Shown one piece after another: positions 42,601 through 51,902 of a DNA stretch of 64,000 bases. Origin of the DNA: Chitinophaga rhizosphaerae (GTDB lineage: Bacteria; Bacteroidota; Bacteroidia; Chitinophagales; Chitinophagaceae); contig NZ_RXLO01000002.1 of the NCBI RefSeq assembly GCF_003958645.1, forward strand, positions 62,001 through 126,000, written 5' to 3'. Every line of letters begins with the position of its first letter. Positions within the stretch are counted from its first letter, which is position 1. A program made the position numbers and the translations under genes. The notes below the pieces were generated by a model that was given only the letters and a program-made list of their open reading frames with translations, did no database searches and was not told the DNA's origin.

Positions 42601-43329
42601 ATGACTTCCGGCTTCCCTTCTGCCCCGCAATTTTCCGAAAACGGCTTCGCCATTACGCCACCGCTGTTTTCGGGCCAACAGATACATGCGATCGTTCAGG
42701 CGATCGATGCAACGGACCATTCCCAGCCTACTTTCCGAAAATCGGCCGATCTGTTTGCCGTGCGGCGATTCCTGCACGAGGTGCCTGCCGTTCAGCCGCT
42801 CGTGCTCACCGATGAATTGTTGCAACTCGTGGAAAATTTTGCAGGAAGCGGTTATCGCCCCGTTAAATCCATCTATTTCGACAAGCCCCCGGAATCGAAC
42901 TGGTTCGTATCTTACCACCAGGACCTCACCATTTCGGTCGATAAAAAATCCGACGCAGAAGGCTTCGGCCCCTGGACGGTGAAGCCCGGCCAGTTCGCCG
43001 TACAACCACCGCTTCCCATTCTCGAAAACAACCTTACGCTCCGCATCCACCTCGACGATACTGACGAGCACAACGGCGCGCTGCGCGTGGTCCCCGGCTC
43101 CCACCGCAAAGGCGTCTACCGTCCCGAAACGATCGACTGGCAGCGGGAAACGGAAGTTTCCTGCGCTGTTCCCCGCGGCGGCGTGATGCTCATGCGCCCA
43201 TTGCTGCTGCATGCTTCCGGCCGTACCACCAACAACCGCCGCCGGCGCGTTATCCATATCGAATTCAGCAACAGCCAATTGCCGGGAGGGATGCAATGGT
43301 CTGAGTTGCTGCCGGGTACTTTCGCATAA
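42601..43329 (+). CDS. Phytanoyl-CoA dioxygenase (PhyH) family protein
   Basis: 242 residues, Fe(II)/2-oxoglutarate oxygenase of the PhyH type: SNWFVSYHQDLTISVDKK contains the iron His-x-Asp (His-Gln-Asp), NLTLRIHLDDTDEHNGALRV is the central sheet with the typical Asn-Gly-Ala/Pro-Leu segment, PGSHRKGVY follows, and MLMRPLLLHASGRTTNNRRR gives the distal His and the 2-oxoglutarate Arg. The substrate is unknown; members hydroxylate small molecules or amino acids. It is convergent with the PqaA-like gene of locus 2. Confidence 0.9.
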   Translation: MTSGFPSAPQFSENGFAITPPLFSGQQIHAIVQAIDATDHSQPTFRKSADLFAVRRFLHEVPAVQPLVLTDELLQLVENFAGSGYRPVKSIYFDKPPESNWFVSYHQDLTISVDKKSDAEGFGPWTVKPGQFAVQPPLPILENNLTLRIHLDDTDEHNGALRVVPGSHRKGVYRPETIDWQRETEVSCAVPRGGVMLMRPLLLHASGRTTNNRRRRVIHIEFSNSQLPGGMQWSELLPGTFA

Positions 43330-43332
43330 AAA

Positions 43333-43360
43333 AGGGGAACCTCCGCCCGGAGGTCCCCCT
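43333..43360 (-). terminator. Terminator of locus 2
   Basis: AGGGG-A-ACCTCC / GGAGGT-C-CCCCT with loop GCCC and one mismatch. On the minus strand it is followed by TTTTTT. It ends the SusCD-PqaA transcript 24 bp after the stop at 43384 and overlaps the end region of the PhyH gene. Confidence 0.8.
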
Positions 43361-43383
43361 GTCGATTCCAAGACTTGTTTATT

Positions 43384-44733
43384 TTAACGGACCTTCTCCG
43401 TGTCTGTCAGGAACACGCGGGTGCTCACCGTGTACGGATCACCACTTTCCTGGCTGTACTTCAGGTCTACGTAAAATGCCTGATAACCCGTTGCCGGCAA
43501 TGCGCGAGACACCGAAACGTTCGACGTCGCGGAAATCCCCAGGCTGGTGGACGTCCATTTGTCGTTGCGGAAATCCAGGTCGGGCGAAGAGGCTGTCCAA
43601 ACTACCACGTCTTCGAGCTTGTCGGAAGTAGCCTTGATGTTGAGGGTCACCTCCTTGCCTTTCTTTTTCACGGTATAGCTGCATTCAGGATAGTGCTGCC
43701 CGTTGAAAGTGATGCCGAAAAAGGCGCTCAGCCCGTTCATGACCTGCTTTCCATCGCCCATGTTGTGCCCGGCGTTCGGAACGTAATTGAGGAGGTATTT
43801 GCCGGGGATGTCGCTGATATAATTCTTCACGTTGTCTACCACCCAATATTCATCGTTCGTGCCCATGAACAACATTTTCGGCATGTCCAGCTGCTTGCGG
43901 TAGCTGTACGGGTCTACCATCGCGGTGATGGCTTTTCCTTCTGCCGTGCCCGTCTGTTGCGGGATACCGAGTTTCACGTAATCCTCGATCTGGATGCTGT
44001 ATTCTTTCCAGGTCTCGATCTGGTAGTCGAGGCTTTTGGGCATGTTGAGGATATCGATCACCATCGGGGCGATGGCTTTCACGCGGCCGTCGCTTGCGCC
44101 GGTCAGCCAGGTGGTCCACCCGCGCTTGGAAGCCCCCGCTACCACGAACTTTTCTACCGGTTTGGCGGCGCGGCCCCGGGAAAGTTCCTGCACGGCGTCC
44201 ATCGCGCGGACGGCGCTTTTCACCATCGGGAACAGCAGCGGCCAGGTGTAGTCTTTCGATTGTTTGAAGTTGTGCAGGGTGTAGGAAATCAGCGCATCTT
44301 CGGTGAGGTCGTTATACAGCGGCTGGTTGGGCGTTTGCCGCAGCACCGCCGTGATGGCCTGCCGGTCGTGCGCGATCTGGCCGATGGCCTGGTATAATTT
44401 ATCGTTGGCGCCCGTCCATCGCGGCTCACCTTCTTTCAACGAACCGCCGGTGATGAACAGCAAAGCGCCGTTATGTTTCACCATTTTCGGTACAAAAACC
44501 ATCAGCTGATGTTTCCAGGTATGCTCACGCCATTTTTGCGACGTGAGGGCTACGGAATAAGCGGTGATATCGGCCACTTCGAAGGAGTCGCGGACGGTCC
44601 ATTGGAACGATTTGTCGTCGTTGTTGAGGTAGGACCGGAGGGCTGTTTCCGGCGTCACCTGTGCGCGGGCGGCGCTTGCCGCCAGGAGGGCTACCAGTAA
44701 AATGTTAAGCGTTTTCAACATGCTGTATCTCAT
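43384..44733 (-). CDS. PhoPQ-activated pathogenicity-related (PqaA-like) hydrolase
   Basis: 449 residues from ATG 44733 (MRYSMLKTLNILLVALLAAS, signal peptide); M5 at 44721 is an alternative. Longer open reading upstream overlaps the SusD-like gene and is out of frame with it, so it is not used. PqaA family (alpha/beta hydrolase fold): LLFITGGSLKEGEPRW, then VAGASKRGWTTWLTGASDGR with nucleophile Ser, GTNDEYWVVDNV with Asp, and YVPNAGHNMGDG with His, giving a complete triad. The C-terminal 110 residues are an Ig-like domain (CSYTVKKKGKEVTLNIKATS). Family members are little known. It lies 23 bp after the SusD gene, so co-transcribed; perhaps an esterase or peptidase for the imported substrate. 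Confidence 0.88.
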   Translation of the reverse strand: MRYSMLKTLNILLVALLAASAARAQVTPETALRSYLNNDDKSFQWTVRDSFEVADITAYSVALTSQKWREHTWKHQLMVFVPKMVKHNGALLFITGGSLKEGEPRWTGANDKLYQAIGQIAHDRQAITAVLRQTPNQPLYNDLTEDALISYTLHNFKQSKDYTWPLLFPMVKSAVRAMDAVQELSRGRAAKPVEKFVVAGASKRGWTTWLTGASDGRVKAIAPMVIDILNMPKSLDYQIETWKEYSIQIEDYVKLGIPQQTGTAEGKAITAMVDPYSYRKQLDMPKMLFMGTNDEYWVVDNVKNYISDIPGKYLLNYVPNAGHNMGDGKQVMNGLSAFFGITFNGQHYPECSYTVKKKGKEVTLNIKATSDKLEDVVVWTASSPDLDFRNDKWTSTSLGISATSNVSVSRALPATGYQAFYVDLKYSQESGDPYTVSTRVFLTDTEKVR

Positions 44734-44756
44734 AATGCATCGGAATTTTGGGTTTC

Positions 44757-46454
44757 TTACCAGGGTTTGCCGGTGCCGCTGATGACCCAGGGTTTGGACC
44801 AGGGGCTGTTCTGCGGACCGTTGGCGCCGAAGGCGGAATAGGTGGTTATCTCCAGCTTCGCCGCGGCGGCCATGATATTGGTGTTGTTCAGGTTTCGTTC
44901 GTCGAGCATATAGTAAAAACGGACGGGCACCACTGGCCCTTTCGCATTGGGACCAGCGGTCAGCACAGGATAACCCGTGCGTTTGTAATCCGCCCAGGCT
45001 TCCGTGGCGTTCGTCCATGCCGCGATCCATTTCTGTTCGATGATCTGCCGCTGCGTTCCCTGGAAAGTCCCGGCCGGGCCGGCCAGGTAGGCCGCCAATT
45101 TCGCCGTCACGCCCCAGGTGGCAAAAGACGCTTCGATCCCTTTGCGGTAATGCGTTTCCGCATCGCCCGCGGCCCAACCTTTCAGCGCGGCTTCGGCCAG
45201 GATGAAATGAACTTCCGCCGCGGAAATGAAGCGCGCTTTCAACAAGGGGCCTTTCGCTTCCTTGTAAATTTCGTTCAACCACGACACATGCGCGTTGGTG
45301 GATGCCTGCGCCGCGTCGTTGCTCATGTTGTACACCGCCGGACCGGCCAGCGCAGGCGGAAGCCCAACGTAATCCACGTCCTGATCGATGTCTGCGGTCG
45401 TGAGGCCCCTGGAAGCCAGCACATCGGGCGATATGTAGCGCACCTTGCGCGGCTCGCCGTTGACGATGGTATCCCGCGGTTGATAGATGTTCCCGGTGCC
45501 GGCGGGCCTGGTGTCGTCCACCAACAGAAAACATTCCACTTTCCTACCCCAGACACCCAGCCGCGGATCGCCGAGCGATTGCAGCATATTCACGAATGTA
45601 CTGCACATTTTGATGCGGCGGTAACGGCTGCCGGCTTCGCGGTCGTACGTGGCGTTAACGGGCCATGAATCCGCGTCGCTCGTACCGATGAAAGCCATGG
45701 TAGCATCGTCTGATGCATTGAGGATCAGCGGATACTGGTCCGGCGCGCCTACGATCTTTTCAATACCCGGTCTGGCCACCGCCGGCAATTTTTCGGCGAG
45801 GCGCAAGTAATACCGGAGCGCGAGGGAATTGGCCATTTTCCGCCATTTGGCGGGGTCGCCCTGGTAGTAGACGTCTACGAGATCGATAGGTGCGGTGTAT
45901 TGGTTTTTAGGTTTGGACAGGAGTTGATTGGCGCGGTCGAGGTCTTGCAGGATGCCGGTGTAGACCTGCTGCTGGGGGTCACAGGCGGGCGCGGCGTTGC
46001 CGGGACCTTCCTGGTCGCCACGGAGCGCCTGGCTGTAGGGGACGTCTCCATAGAGATCGGTCAACAGGCCGAACAGCATGGCTTTCATCACCAGCGCCAC
46101 GCCTTCGTGCAGTTCAAAACCCGCTGCTTTGGCTTTATCCAGCACCAACTGGTTATTGCGGAGGATGTCGTAATAGGCGGTCCAGCTGTTGCTGCCGCCC
46201 CAGTCGTATTCATTGTGGGTGCCTACCCATCCGTCTTTCTGCGTATGCTGCATCACGCCGGCGAGGTCCTGGAACCCGAGGTTCACGTAGCTCTTCCCCG
46301 TTTCGGTGAGCACGGTAGACAGCACGAAGCTGGGGTTGGTTTTGTCGGGATTGGCGCCGTTGGGATTCTCGTTGAGCGACATGAGGTGCTTCCGGCACGA
46401 TGGGGCCGAGAGCATCAGGAGGCAACATACGATGAGGGTCTGACTGCTTTTCAT
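44757..46454 (-). CDS. SusD/RagB-like nutrient-binding lipoprotein (locus 2)
   Basis: 565 residues, lipobox-like APSC at about residue 17-20 after MKSSQTLIVCCLLMLS. It belongs to the SusD-like family with an N-terminal LNENPNGANP and GFQDLAGVMQHTQ pattern, the TPR helices MKAMLFGLLTDLYGDVPYSQ, and later RFISAAEVHFILAEAALKGW and QKWIAAWTNATEAWADYKRT. It pairs with SusC (10-bp gap) and caps it at the cell surface. The partner substrate is unknown; the downstream hydrolase suggests peptide or ester material as well as glycan. Confidence 0.92.
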   Translation of the reverse strand: MKSSQTLIVCCLLMLSAPSCRKHLMSLNENPNGANPDKTNPSFVLSTVLTETGKSYVNLGFQDLAGVMQHTQKDGWVGTHNEYDWGGSNSWTAYYDILRNNQLVLDKAKAAGFELHEGVALVMKAMLFGLLTDLYGDVPYSQALRGDQEGPGNAAPACDPQQQVYTGILQDLDRANQLLSKPKNQYTAPIDLVDVYYQGDPAKWRKMANSLALRYYLRLAEKLPAVARPGIEKIVGAPDQYPLILNASDDATMAFIGTSDADSWPVNATYDREAGSRYRRIKMCSTFVNMLQSLGDPRLGVWGRKVECFLLVDDTRPAGTGNIYQPRDTIVNGEPRKVRYISPDVLASRGLTTADIDQDVDYVGLPPALAGPAVYNMSNDAAQASTNAHVSWLNEIYKEAKGPLLKARFISAAEVHFILAEAALKGWAAGDAETHYRKGIEASFATWGVTAKLAAYLAGPAGTFQGTQRQIIEQKWIAAWTNATEAWADYKRTGYPVLTAGPNAKGPVVPVRFYYMLDERNLNNTNIMAAAAKLEITTYSAFGANGPQNSPWSKPWVISGTGKPW

Positions 46455-46464
46455 GTCGAATATT

Positions 46465-49400
46465 TTAAAATGTCAGGTTTAGTTTGAAACCGATCGGGAT
46501 CGACCAGGGCGTCACGTTGTACCGCTCTATGCCCTGCTTGAACTGGATCCCCGACCCTTGCACGCCCGACGCCGGCTGGTACGCCTGTTCGGGATCCACG
46601 CCGATCCTGGCCGCCGTCCACAAAATAATGTTGCGGCTGTACACGGAAAAACCCGCGCTCCTTGCCCCGATGCGCTTCACGATACTGCCGGGGATTTCGT
46701 AAGACAACGCCACTTCCCGCAATTTCAGGTACGACGCGGGAAACAGGAACGCACGGGTGAAAGACCAGGTGGTACTGCCCGCATACGGCAGCGTCAGCGT
46801 TCCCGGTCCGCCGAGATTTTCGGCGAATCCGGTCGGACTTCCCTGCGGATCGAACCCCGTCGGCCGGACGCCGGGAATGAACACGCCGCCATACGGCAAT
46901 GTGTACGGGCCATATGTGAAGGGATAGCCGTTATATTCCGGCGTAGGCCCGCCCACCAGCGGAAAATAATTCCCGTTGACGCGGATGAGCCGGTCCTGGT
47001 TGGCTTTCAGGTAATTGGCCAAATCTTCGCCACGCATGTTGCCGGGGTTGATCAGCTTGTCGAGGAAACGTTGCGAATTGCCGTGCTCTTCCCCGTAACG
47101 GTACGTTTGCGACACGAAATCACCGCCATTCCGCCAGTCAAAAGTCATCGCCAGCGAAAATCGTCTATAACTGATCGTGGTTTGACCGCCGAGTACGAAA
47201 TCAGGATTGAAATTGCCGATCTTGTTGCGGGTATTCTGCGCGTCGATCGCCTGCCATTTACCGACCGCGTCGAGGATGGGATACCCGAAATACGGCGATT
47301 TCCCGTCTTTCACCGTCACCAGTTCCGCATCGTAAATATCGCCGATGTCTTCGCCGACATACGTCCAGGCGCCGCCACGCCCTTCTTCCCACAACACGTA
47401 ATAAGGCATGTCTTCCGTGAGGCTGGCGATGCGGGTGCGGTTGCGCGTGAGGTTGAGGTTTACGTCCCACCGGAAATCCTTTTTCAGCACCGGCGTTCCG
47501 CCTATGGTCACTTCCACGCCGCGGCTGCGCAGCAATCCCGCGTTGATGTTCTTGCTGGAGTAACCGGACGATGGCGGGATCTTGGTACTGAAAATCTGGT
47601 TCTTATTTTCCACGACATAATACGTGAAATTGAACCGTAACCGGTCCTTGAAAAGGACCACATCCGTTCCGGCTTCGTACGACGTAGCGATTTCCGGTTT
47701 AAGGTAAGGATTGAGCAGCGTGCCCGAAGTGCCGAGCCGCGGAATATTGCCCCATGCACCGGCATTGTTCAGCACCGCCTGGAGTTGGTAGGGCGATGCG
47801 TCGTTGCCCACTTTCGCGATGCCCGCCCGCAGTTTGATCATGTTCACGTTGCGATGGTCCCATCCCGCCAGTTTATCGGCCAGCACGCTCAGCGAGGCGC
47901 TGGGGTAGAAATACGGCGCTGCGTCCGGCAATGTGCTCGACCAGTCTGTTCTGCCCGTTATATCGAGATAAATGCGGTCGCGATAGCCGACGTTGGCGGT
48001 CCCGTACACGCTGTGCACGCCTTTTTCATAGCGGCTCGTCCAGGCATCGAGGTTTTCGGGAAGGATGTTTTGCAGGGTAAACACGCCGGGAACGATGAGC
48101 CCTGTGCCGGGCTTATTCGTATTGCTGACGGTTTTGCCTGTTTGATAGCGCAGGTTGCCGCCGGCGGACACGGAAAAATCGAACTGTCCCGCACTTTGTT
48201 TATAAGTCAGCAACGCGTCCGTATTCCGTTCCATATGACTGATCCCGATGACGCCGTAAGCACCATTGCGCGAATCGAGGTAACTGCTGGCGATTTTCGT
48301 TTCTCTTTCTTCCCGATAGGTATCCAGCGCATAACGGACCATGAGGTTCAGGTGCGGCGTGATCTGCCAGTCGGCATGGATGTTCCCGAAAACACGGTCG
48401 CGCACGAAGCCATTCTGCACTTCGTACGCAAGGAACCAGGGATTATTGAAAACTCCGTTCGACTGCGTTCGCTGCTGAATCCCCTCCTGCCCCGGCATCC
48501 AGTAATCGCGCAGTTCGTTGATATCGATGTGGGGACTTAGGCTGTAGAGCCATTGCAGGGGATTTGTACCGCGGTCGCCGGCGGGTCGGTTGTTGGAATT
48601 GCTCCGGCTGTAATCGACGTTCGCGCTCACGCTCAGTTTTTGGTTGAGGCGCATTGTGGCGTTCAGGTTGAGCGCATTGCGGAACAGGTCGGTATTGGGG
48701 ATGATGCCTTTGTTCGTCATGTTCGCGTAAGACATGCGGTAGGCGATCAGGTCGTTATTGTTGGCGATCGATAGATTGGAAGCGGATGTGATGCCCGTGT
48801 TCACGAAATCCTTCGCATTGTCCGGGTAAGATACGAGCGGCTTAGGGACCTTTTTCCCGTTGGCATCCAGCGGACTGTTCCATTGTACTTCCTCATACCC
48901 CATATCGAGCTGCGCGCCGTAAGTGGCGTCGATGTTTTCGGAGACGAGGGAGCCGAAGGGATTGGTGAGCAAATTGCCGCTCCGCGAAACCGGGATGCCG
49001 GAAAATTGTCCCGACCCGAATTTGGTTTGCCATTGGAGGTATTTGTAAGGGATGTCGAACACGACGTTTTGCGCGGCGTTGACCGTTAGCCGGTCTACTT
49101 TCCGGCCGGTTTTGGTGGTGATGATGACAACGCCGTTGCCCGCGCGGGAGCCGTATAATGCCGCGGCGCTGGGGCCTTTGAGCACGGTTACGCTTTCGAT
49201 ATTGTCCATATTGATATCGGAGATCGCGTTGCCGTAATCGACTTTGTTGTTACTGCCGATCTCGCTGATATTGTTGAGGGAATTGGCGACCGGCACGCCG
49301 TCTATGACGAACAGCGGCTGATTGTCGCTGCTGAGCGATGTGGCGCCGCGGATGACCATATTTACCGAAGAACCTGTTCCGCCGGTGCTGCTGATGGTGA

Positions 49401-49905
49401 CGCCGGCCATTTTCCCTGACATGGCGTTGAGGAAATTTTCCTGTGTTACTCGGTTAAATTCGCGGGAACCGAGCTCTTCCACCGAGTACCCGAGTGAGCG
49501 GGTGGCCCTTCTGATACCGAGGGCGGTGACGGTGACGGCGCCCAGTTCGCGGCTTTTCTCTTGCAGCACCACGGAAAGCGTGGCCCTTGCCGCTTCCTGG
49601 ACGGAGTAGTTGCGCAAGGTGTCGCGCATGTAGGCTACGTGCGAGAACACAAAATAATACGGGCCACCGGGCGGGACTTTCGTCATGACGAAAACGCCTT
49701 TGTCGTTGGTGACGGCTTGTCCCAGCGCGCGGGCCGATTCGTTGAACAATTCTACGGCAACGCCTTCTACCGGCTGCATGGCTTCGTTCCGGACGATGCC
49801 GGTTACGGAGGGGGTGGCGGTGGTTTGTGCGGAGGCGGTGATATTCCAGCACAGCAACAGCAAAAGGAAGGCCTTTCCCGAAATAGAGCGTAAACGTGGT
49901 CTCAT
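46465..49905 (-). CDS. SusC/RagA TonB-dependent receptor, no STN domain (locus 2)
   Basis: 1146 residues. Signal peptide MRPRLRSISGKAFLLLLLCW, then directly a carboxypeptidase-like sandwich (SVTGIVRNEAMQPVEGVAVE), the SusC plug (VTVTALGIRRATRSLGYSVE, MVIRGATSLSSDNQPLFVID, ALYGSRAGNGVVIITTKTGR) and a long barrel ending IPIGFKLNLTF. Between signal peptide and sandwich there is no room for an STN domain, in contrast to the SusC of locus 1. It is nevertheless preceded by a FecR and a sigma gene. How it would signal to FecR is not clear. Confidence 0.94.
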   Translation of the reverse strand: MRPRLRSISGKAFLLLLLCWNITASAQTTATPSVTGIVRNEAMQPVEGVAVELFNESARALGQAVTNDKGVFVMTKVPPGGPYYFVFSHVAYMRDTLRNYSVQEAARATLSVVLQEKSRELGAVTVTALGIRRATRSLGYSVEELGSREFNRVTQENFLNAMSGKMAGVTISSTGGTGSSVNMVIRGATSLSSDNQPLFVIDGVPVANSLNNISEIGSNNKVDYGNAISDINMDNIESVTVLKGPSAAALYGSRAGNGVVIITTKTGRKVDRLTVNAAQNVVFDIPYKYLQWQTKFGSGQFSGIPVSRSGNLLTNPFGSLVSENIDATYGAQLDMGYEEVQWNSPLDANGKKVPKPLVSYPDNAKDFVNTGITSASNLSIANNNDLIAYRMSYANMTNKGIIPNTDLFRNALNLNATMRLNQKLSVSANVDYSRSNSNNRPAGDRGTNPLQWLYSLSPHIDINELRDYWMPGQEGIQQRTQSNGVFNNPWFLAYEVQNGFVRDRVFGNIHADWQITPHLNLMVRYALDTYREERETKIASSYLDSRNGAYGVIGISHMERNTDALLTYKQSAGQFDFSVSAGGNLRYQTGKTVSNTNKPGTGLIVPGVFTLQNILPENLDAWTSRYEKGVHSVYGTANVGYRDRIYLDITGRTDWSSTLPDAAPYFYPSASLSVLADKLAGWDHRNVNMIKLRAGIAKVGNDASPYQLQAVLNNAGAWGNIPRLGTSGTLLNPYLKPEIATSYEAGTDVVLFKDRLRFNFTYYVVENKNQIFSTKIPPSSGYSSKNINAGLLRSRGVEVTIGGTPVLKKDFRWDVNLNLTRNRTRIASLTEDMPYYVLWEEGRGGAWTYVGEDIGDIYDAELVTVKDGKSPYFGYPILDAVGKWQAIDAQNTRNKIGNFNPDFVLGGQTTISYRRFSLAMTFDWRNGGDFVSQTYRYGEEHGNSQRFLDKLINPGNMRGEDLANYLKANQDRLIRVNGNYFPLVGGPTPEYNGYPFTYGPYTLPYGGVFIPGVRPTGFDPQGSPTGFAENLGGPGTLTLPYAGSTTWSFTRAFLFPASYLKLREVALSYEIPGSIVKRIGARSAGFSVYSRNIILWTAARIGVDPEQAYQPASGVQGSGIQFKQGIERYNVTPWSIPIGFKLNLTF

Positions 49906-49971
49906 ATCGGTAATGATTTTAAGAGTATAGGATGCGCCCTGTGCAGTGGTGCTGCCGGGTACGGGTGATGT

Positions 49972-51375
49972 TTAGGGGGAGATCAGCAAGCTGTCGCCCG
50001 AGCGGCGTATCTGCAGGTTATTCAGCACGGCGATCGTCTGCAGGAAATTGTCCAGGGATTCTTTACCGCTGTTGAACGATCCGGTGAAATACCTGTCGCG
50101 CAGCAGTGCCGGGTCGTACAGCACGTGCAGGTTTTGGCGGGATTCCAGTTGCCGGAAGAGAGTTGTGAGCGGTGTATTGTCGAAATGTATGATGGCGGTT
50201 GCGGGAATTATTTCTTTGAGGGATGGAACGGCGGCGAGGGCGGGGCTTTTGCGGGCGGGGGGCGCTGGCCGGGAGACTTGTACGGAGTGCAGGGACGCGT
50301 CGTACCGGAGGAGTTCTCCGGGGCGGAGGATGATATCTTTTTCGTTACCCGCCTGCACTTTAACTTTTCCGCTGATGAGGAGAACGGTGGTGGCTTTACC
50401 GGGTACCGAGGTGATTTCGAATACGGTGCCGAGGGCGGTGGTGTTCGTTTTGCCGGCGGAAACGGTGAATGGAGCGGGGTTCCGGGCTACGTTGAACCGG
50501 GCTTTGCCGGACAGGGTGATATTTCTTTGATTGGTAGGGAATGGATTTTTGTACCGGAGGGAGGCGCCTGGTTGGAGGAGTACGCCGGAGCCGTCGGGGA
50601 GCCGGTGCGTGAGGGGTTTGCCGGTCGTGTTTTCCAGGAATCCGACGGGCGCTTCTACATCTTGGCTCACTGCCAGGATGGGTTTTGTAGCGGGCCGCGT
50701 GAAATACCAGGTAGCGACGGCAGCCGCCAGCATGGCTGCTACGGCAGGGAGGCGCCATACAGGGTTCCAGCGCCTCCTGTGGCGGGAAGGTTCAATGGCG
50801 GCATTCCCAAATTCTTCAGCAGTCGGATCCGCTGTTGATTGGCCGGATGAATCACAGAATACGACCCCGGATGCATTTTGGAATATATCAACAGACGAAT
50901 TCCCGAATCTCTCACCCGATCCCTTTTCCCACGCATCACGCATTTTACTTCCGGCCGCTTCATCCAACGATTTACCGGATGCGTTCCCAAAAACGTCACC
51001 TGTTTCTCCAGCGAATGATACCCTGAATCTTTCATCCGATTCATTTCCCGATGCATCACCATATTTTTCGTCAGGCGACTTCCATAAATCCCCATCCGGA
51101 TCTTTGCCCGGATCCCCCTCAACTCTGCTCCTGTCACCATTATTCCACCCATCGCCGGATGCTTCGATATGTGCTTCGATCTGCCCGTACATCGATGCGG
51201 ATACTCCTTCGGGCAAACGGCCCTCCGGATGAAACTGTTCCCATTGCTCTTCGGTAAGGTAGTGCTCCAGCTCGTCGGGATGCTGCAACAACCACGCCTT
51301 TACCATAGCGGTTTCTGCTTCCGTACATTCGTTCCGGAAGTAACGCTGGATCATATGGGATGTAATTTCGGTCAT
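49972..51375 (-). CDS. FecR anti-sigma factor with expanded repetitive N-terminus (locus 2)
   Basis: 467 residues, about 80-100 longer than usual. Residues 1-72 are the anti-sigma part (MIQRYFRNECTEAETAMVKA). Residues about 73-200 are an inserted low-complexity, Gly/Ser/Asp/Glu-rich stretch with echoes such as YGDASGNESDERF, VFGNASGKSLDEA, GSGERFGNSS and FQNASG; the DNA shows a 60-bp (20-codon) period. The membrane helix is at about 205-226 (VWRLPAVAAMLAAAVATWYF). FecR domain and DUF4974 follow (GFLENTTGKPLTHRLPDGSG, FDNTPLTTLFRQLESRQNLH). It should restrain the sigma factor at 51903. The 527-bp repeat-filled leader upstream is unusual. Confidence 0.9.
   Translation of the reverse strand: MTEITSHMIQRYFRNECTEAETAMVKAWLLQHPDELEHYLTEEQWEQFHPEGRLPEGVSASMYGQIEAHIEASGDGWNNGDRSRVEGDPGKDPDGDLWKSPDEKYGDASGNESDERFRVSFAGETGDVFGNASGKSLDEAAGSKMRDAWEKGSGERFGNSSVDIFQNASGVVFCDSSGQSTADPTAEEFGNAAIEPSRHRRRWNPVWRLPAVAAMLAAAVATWYFTRPATKPILAVSQDVEAPVGFLENTTGKPLTHRLPDGSGVLLQPGASLRYKNPFPTNQRNITLSGKARFNVARNPAPFTVSAGKTNTTALGTVFEITSVPGKATTVLLISGKVKVQAGNEKDIILRPGELLRYDASLHSVQVSRPAPPARKSPALAAVPSLKEIIPATAIIHFDNTPLTTLFRQLESRQNLHVLYDPALLRDRYFTGSFNSGKESLDNFLQTIAVLNNLQIRRSGDSLLISP
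50790..51160 (-). repeat. Degenerate 60-bp repeats in FecR coding region
   Basis: The plus strand shows CCGAT-type boxes ending at 50920, 50980 and 51040, spaced exactly 60 bp, and GAATCT at 50905 and 51025 (120 bp). The stretches at 50901-50940 and 51021-51060 agree at about three quarters of positions. It encodes the Gly/Ser/Asp-rich insert of FecR. Confidence 0.6.
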
Positions 51376-51476
51376 CTGTACATTGAATGTCTGATTGCGG
51401 AGATAGGGCCTATACCAGAAGCGCCCTCCTCTATTACTATGTTAACTGCATGACTAAGCCTGATTTTCGTACGGCG

Positions 51477-51900
51477 TCCACACATTTTCCCTCTTCATCC
51501 ATCTGCTACCATACACTTCCACTCATTTTCCCATCCTTATTCCACACATTTTCCAATTCTTTCCATCTGCCACCATACGCTTCCATCTTCCTTCATCCAA
51601 CTCCACACAATTCCCATACGCTTCACCCATTTTCTATTCATTTTCCACACATTTTCCATTTCATTCCCTCTGCTACCTTACGCTTCCATTTTCCTTCATC
51701 CAACTCCACACATCTCCCATACGCTTCACCCATTTTCTATTCATCTTCCACACATTTTCCATTTCATTCCATCTCGTTCCATATTCTTCCATCTGCTACC
51801 ATACGTTACTATAAGCTTCCATGCTCCTTCATCCAATCCCACACATCCCCCATACCCTTCGCCCAAATTCCATCCAACTCCCATCCAACTCCCAATCCTG
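51477..51900. repeat. 103-bp tandem repeat (minisatellite) between sigma and FecR
   Basis: The start TCCACACATTTTCC recurs at 51477, 51541, 51644 and 51747. The copies from 51541 and 51644 are 103 bp each and differ at about nine positions. The first copy lacks about 39 bp; the last has two small insertions and decays toward 51900. The plus strand is almost all C, T and A. On the minus-strand transcript it forms a purine-rich leader upstream of FecR. It has no stop codons in several frames, but the encoded strings are low-complexity and not real proteins. 103 is not a multiple of three. Confidence 0.88.
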
Positions 51901-51902
51901 TA

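Noticed and set aside
44734..45534. Open reading that would extend the PqaA-like protein by about 265 residues upstream
   Set aside because: It overlaps the SusD-like gene in another frame and reads as Arg/His/Gly-rich nonsense; the signal peptide at 44733 marks the real start.
51477..51900. CRISPR array
   Set aside because: The repeats are contiguous 103-bp units without spacers and no cas gene is present.
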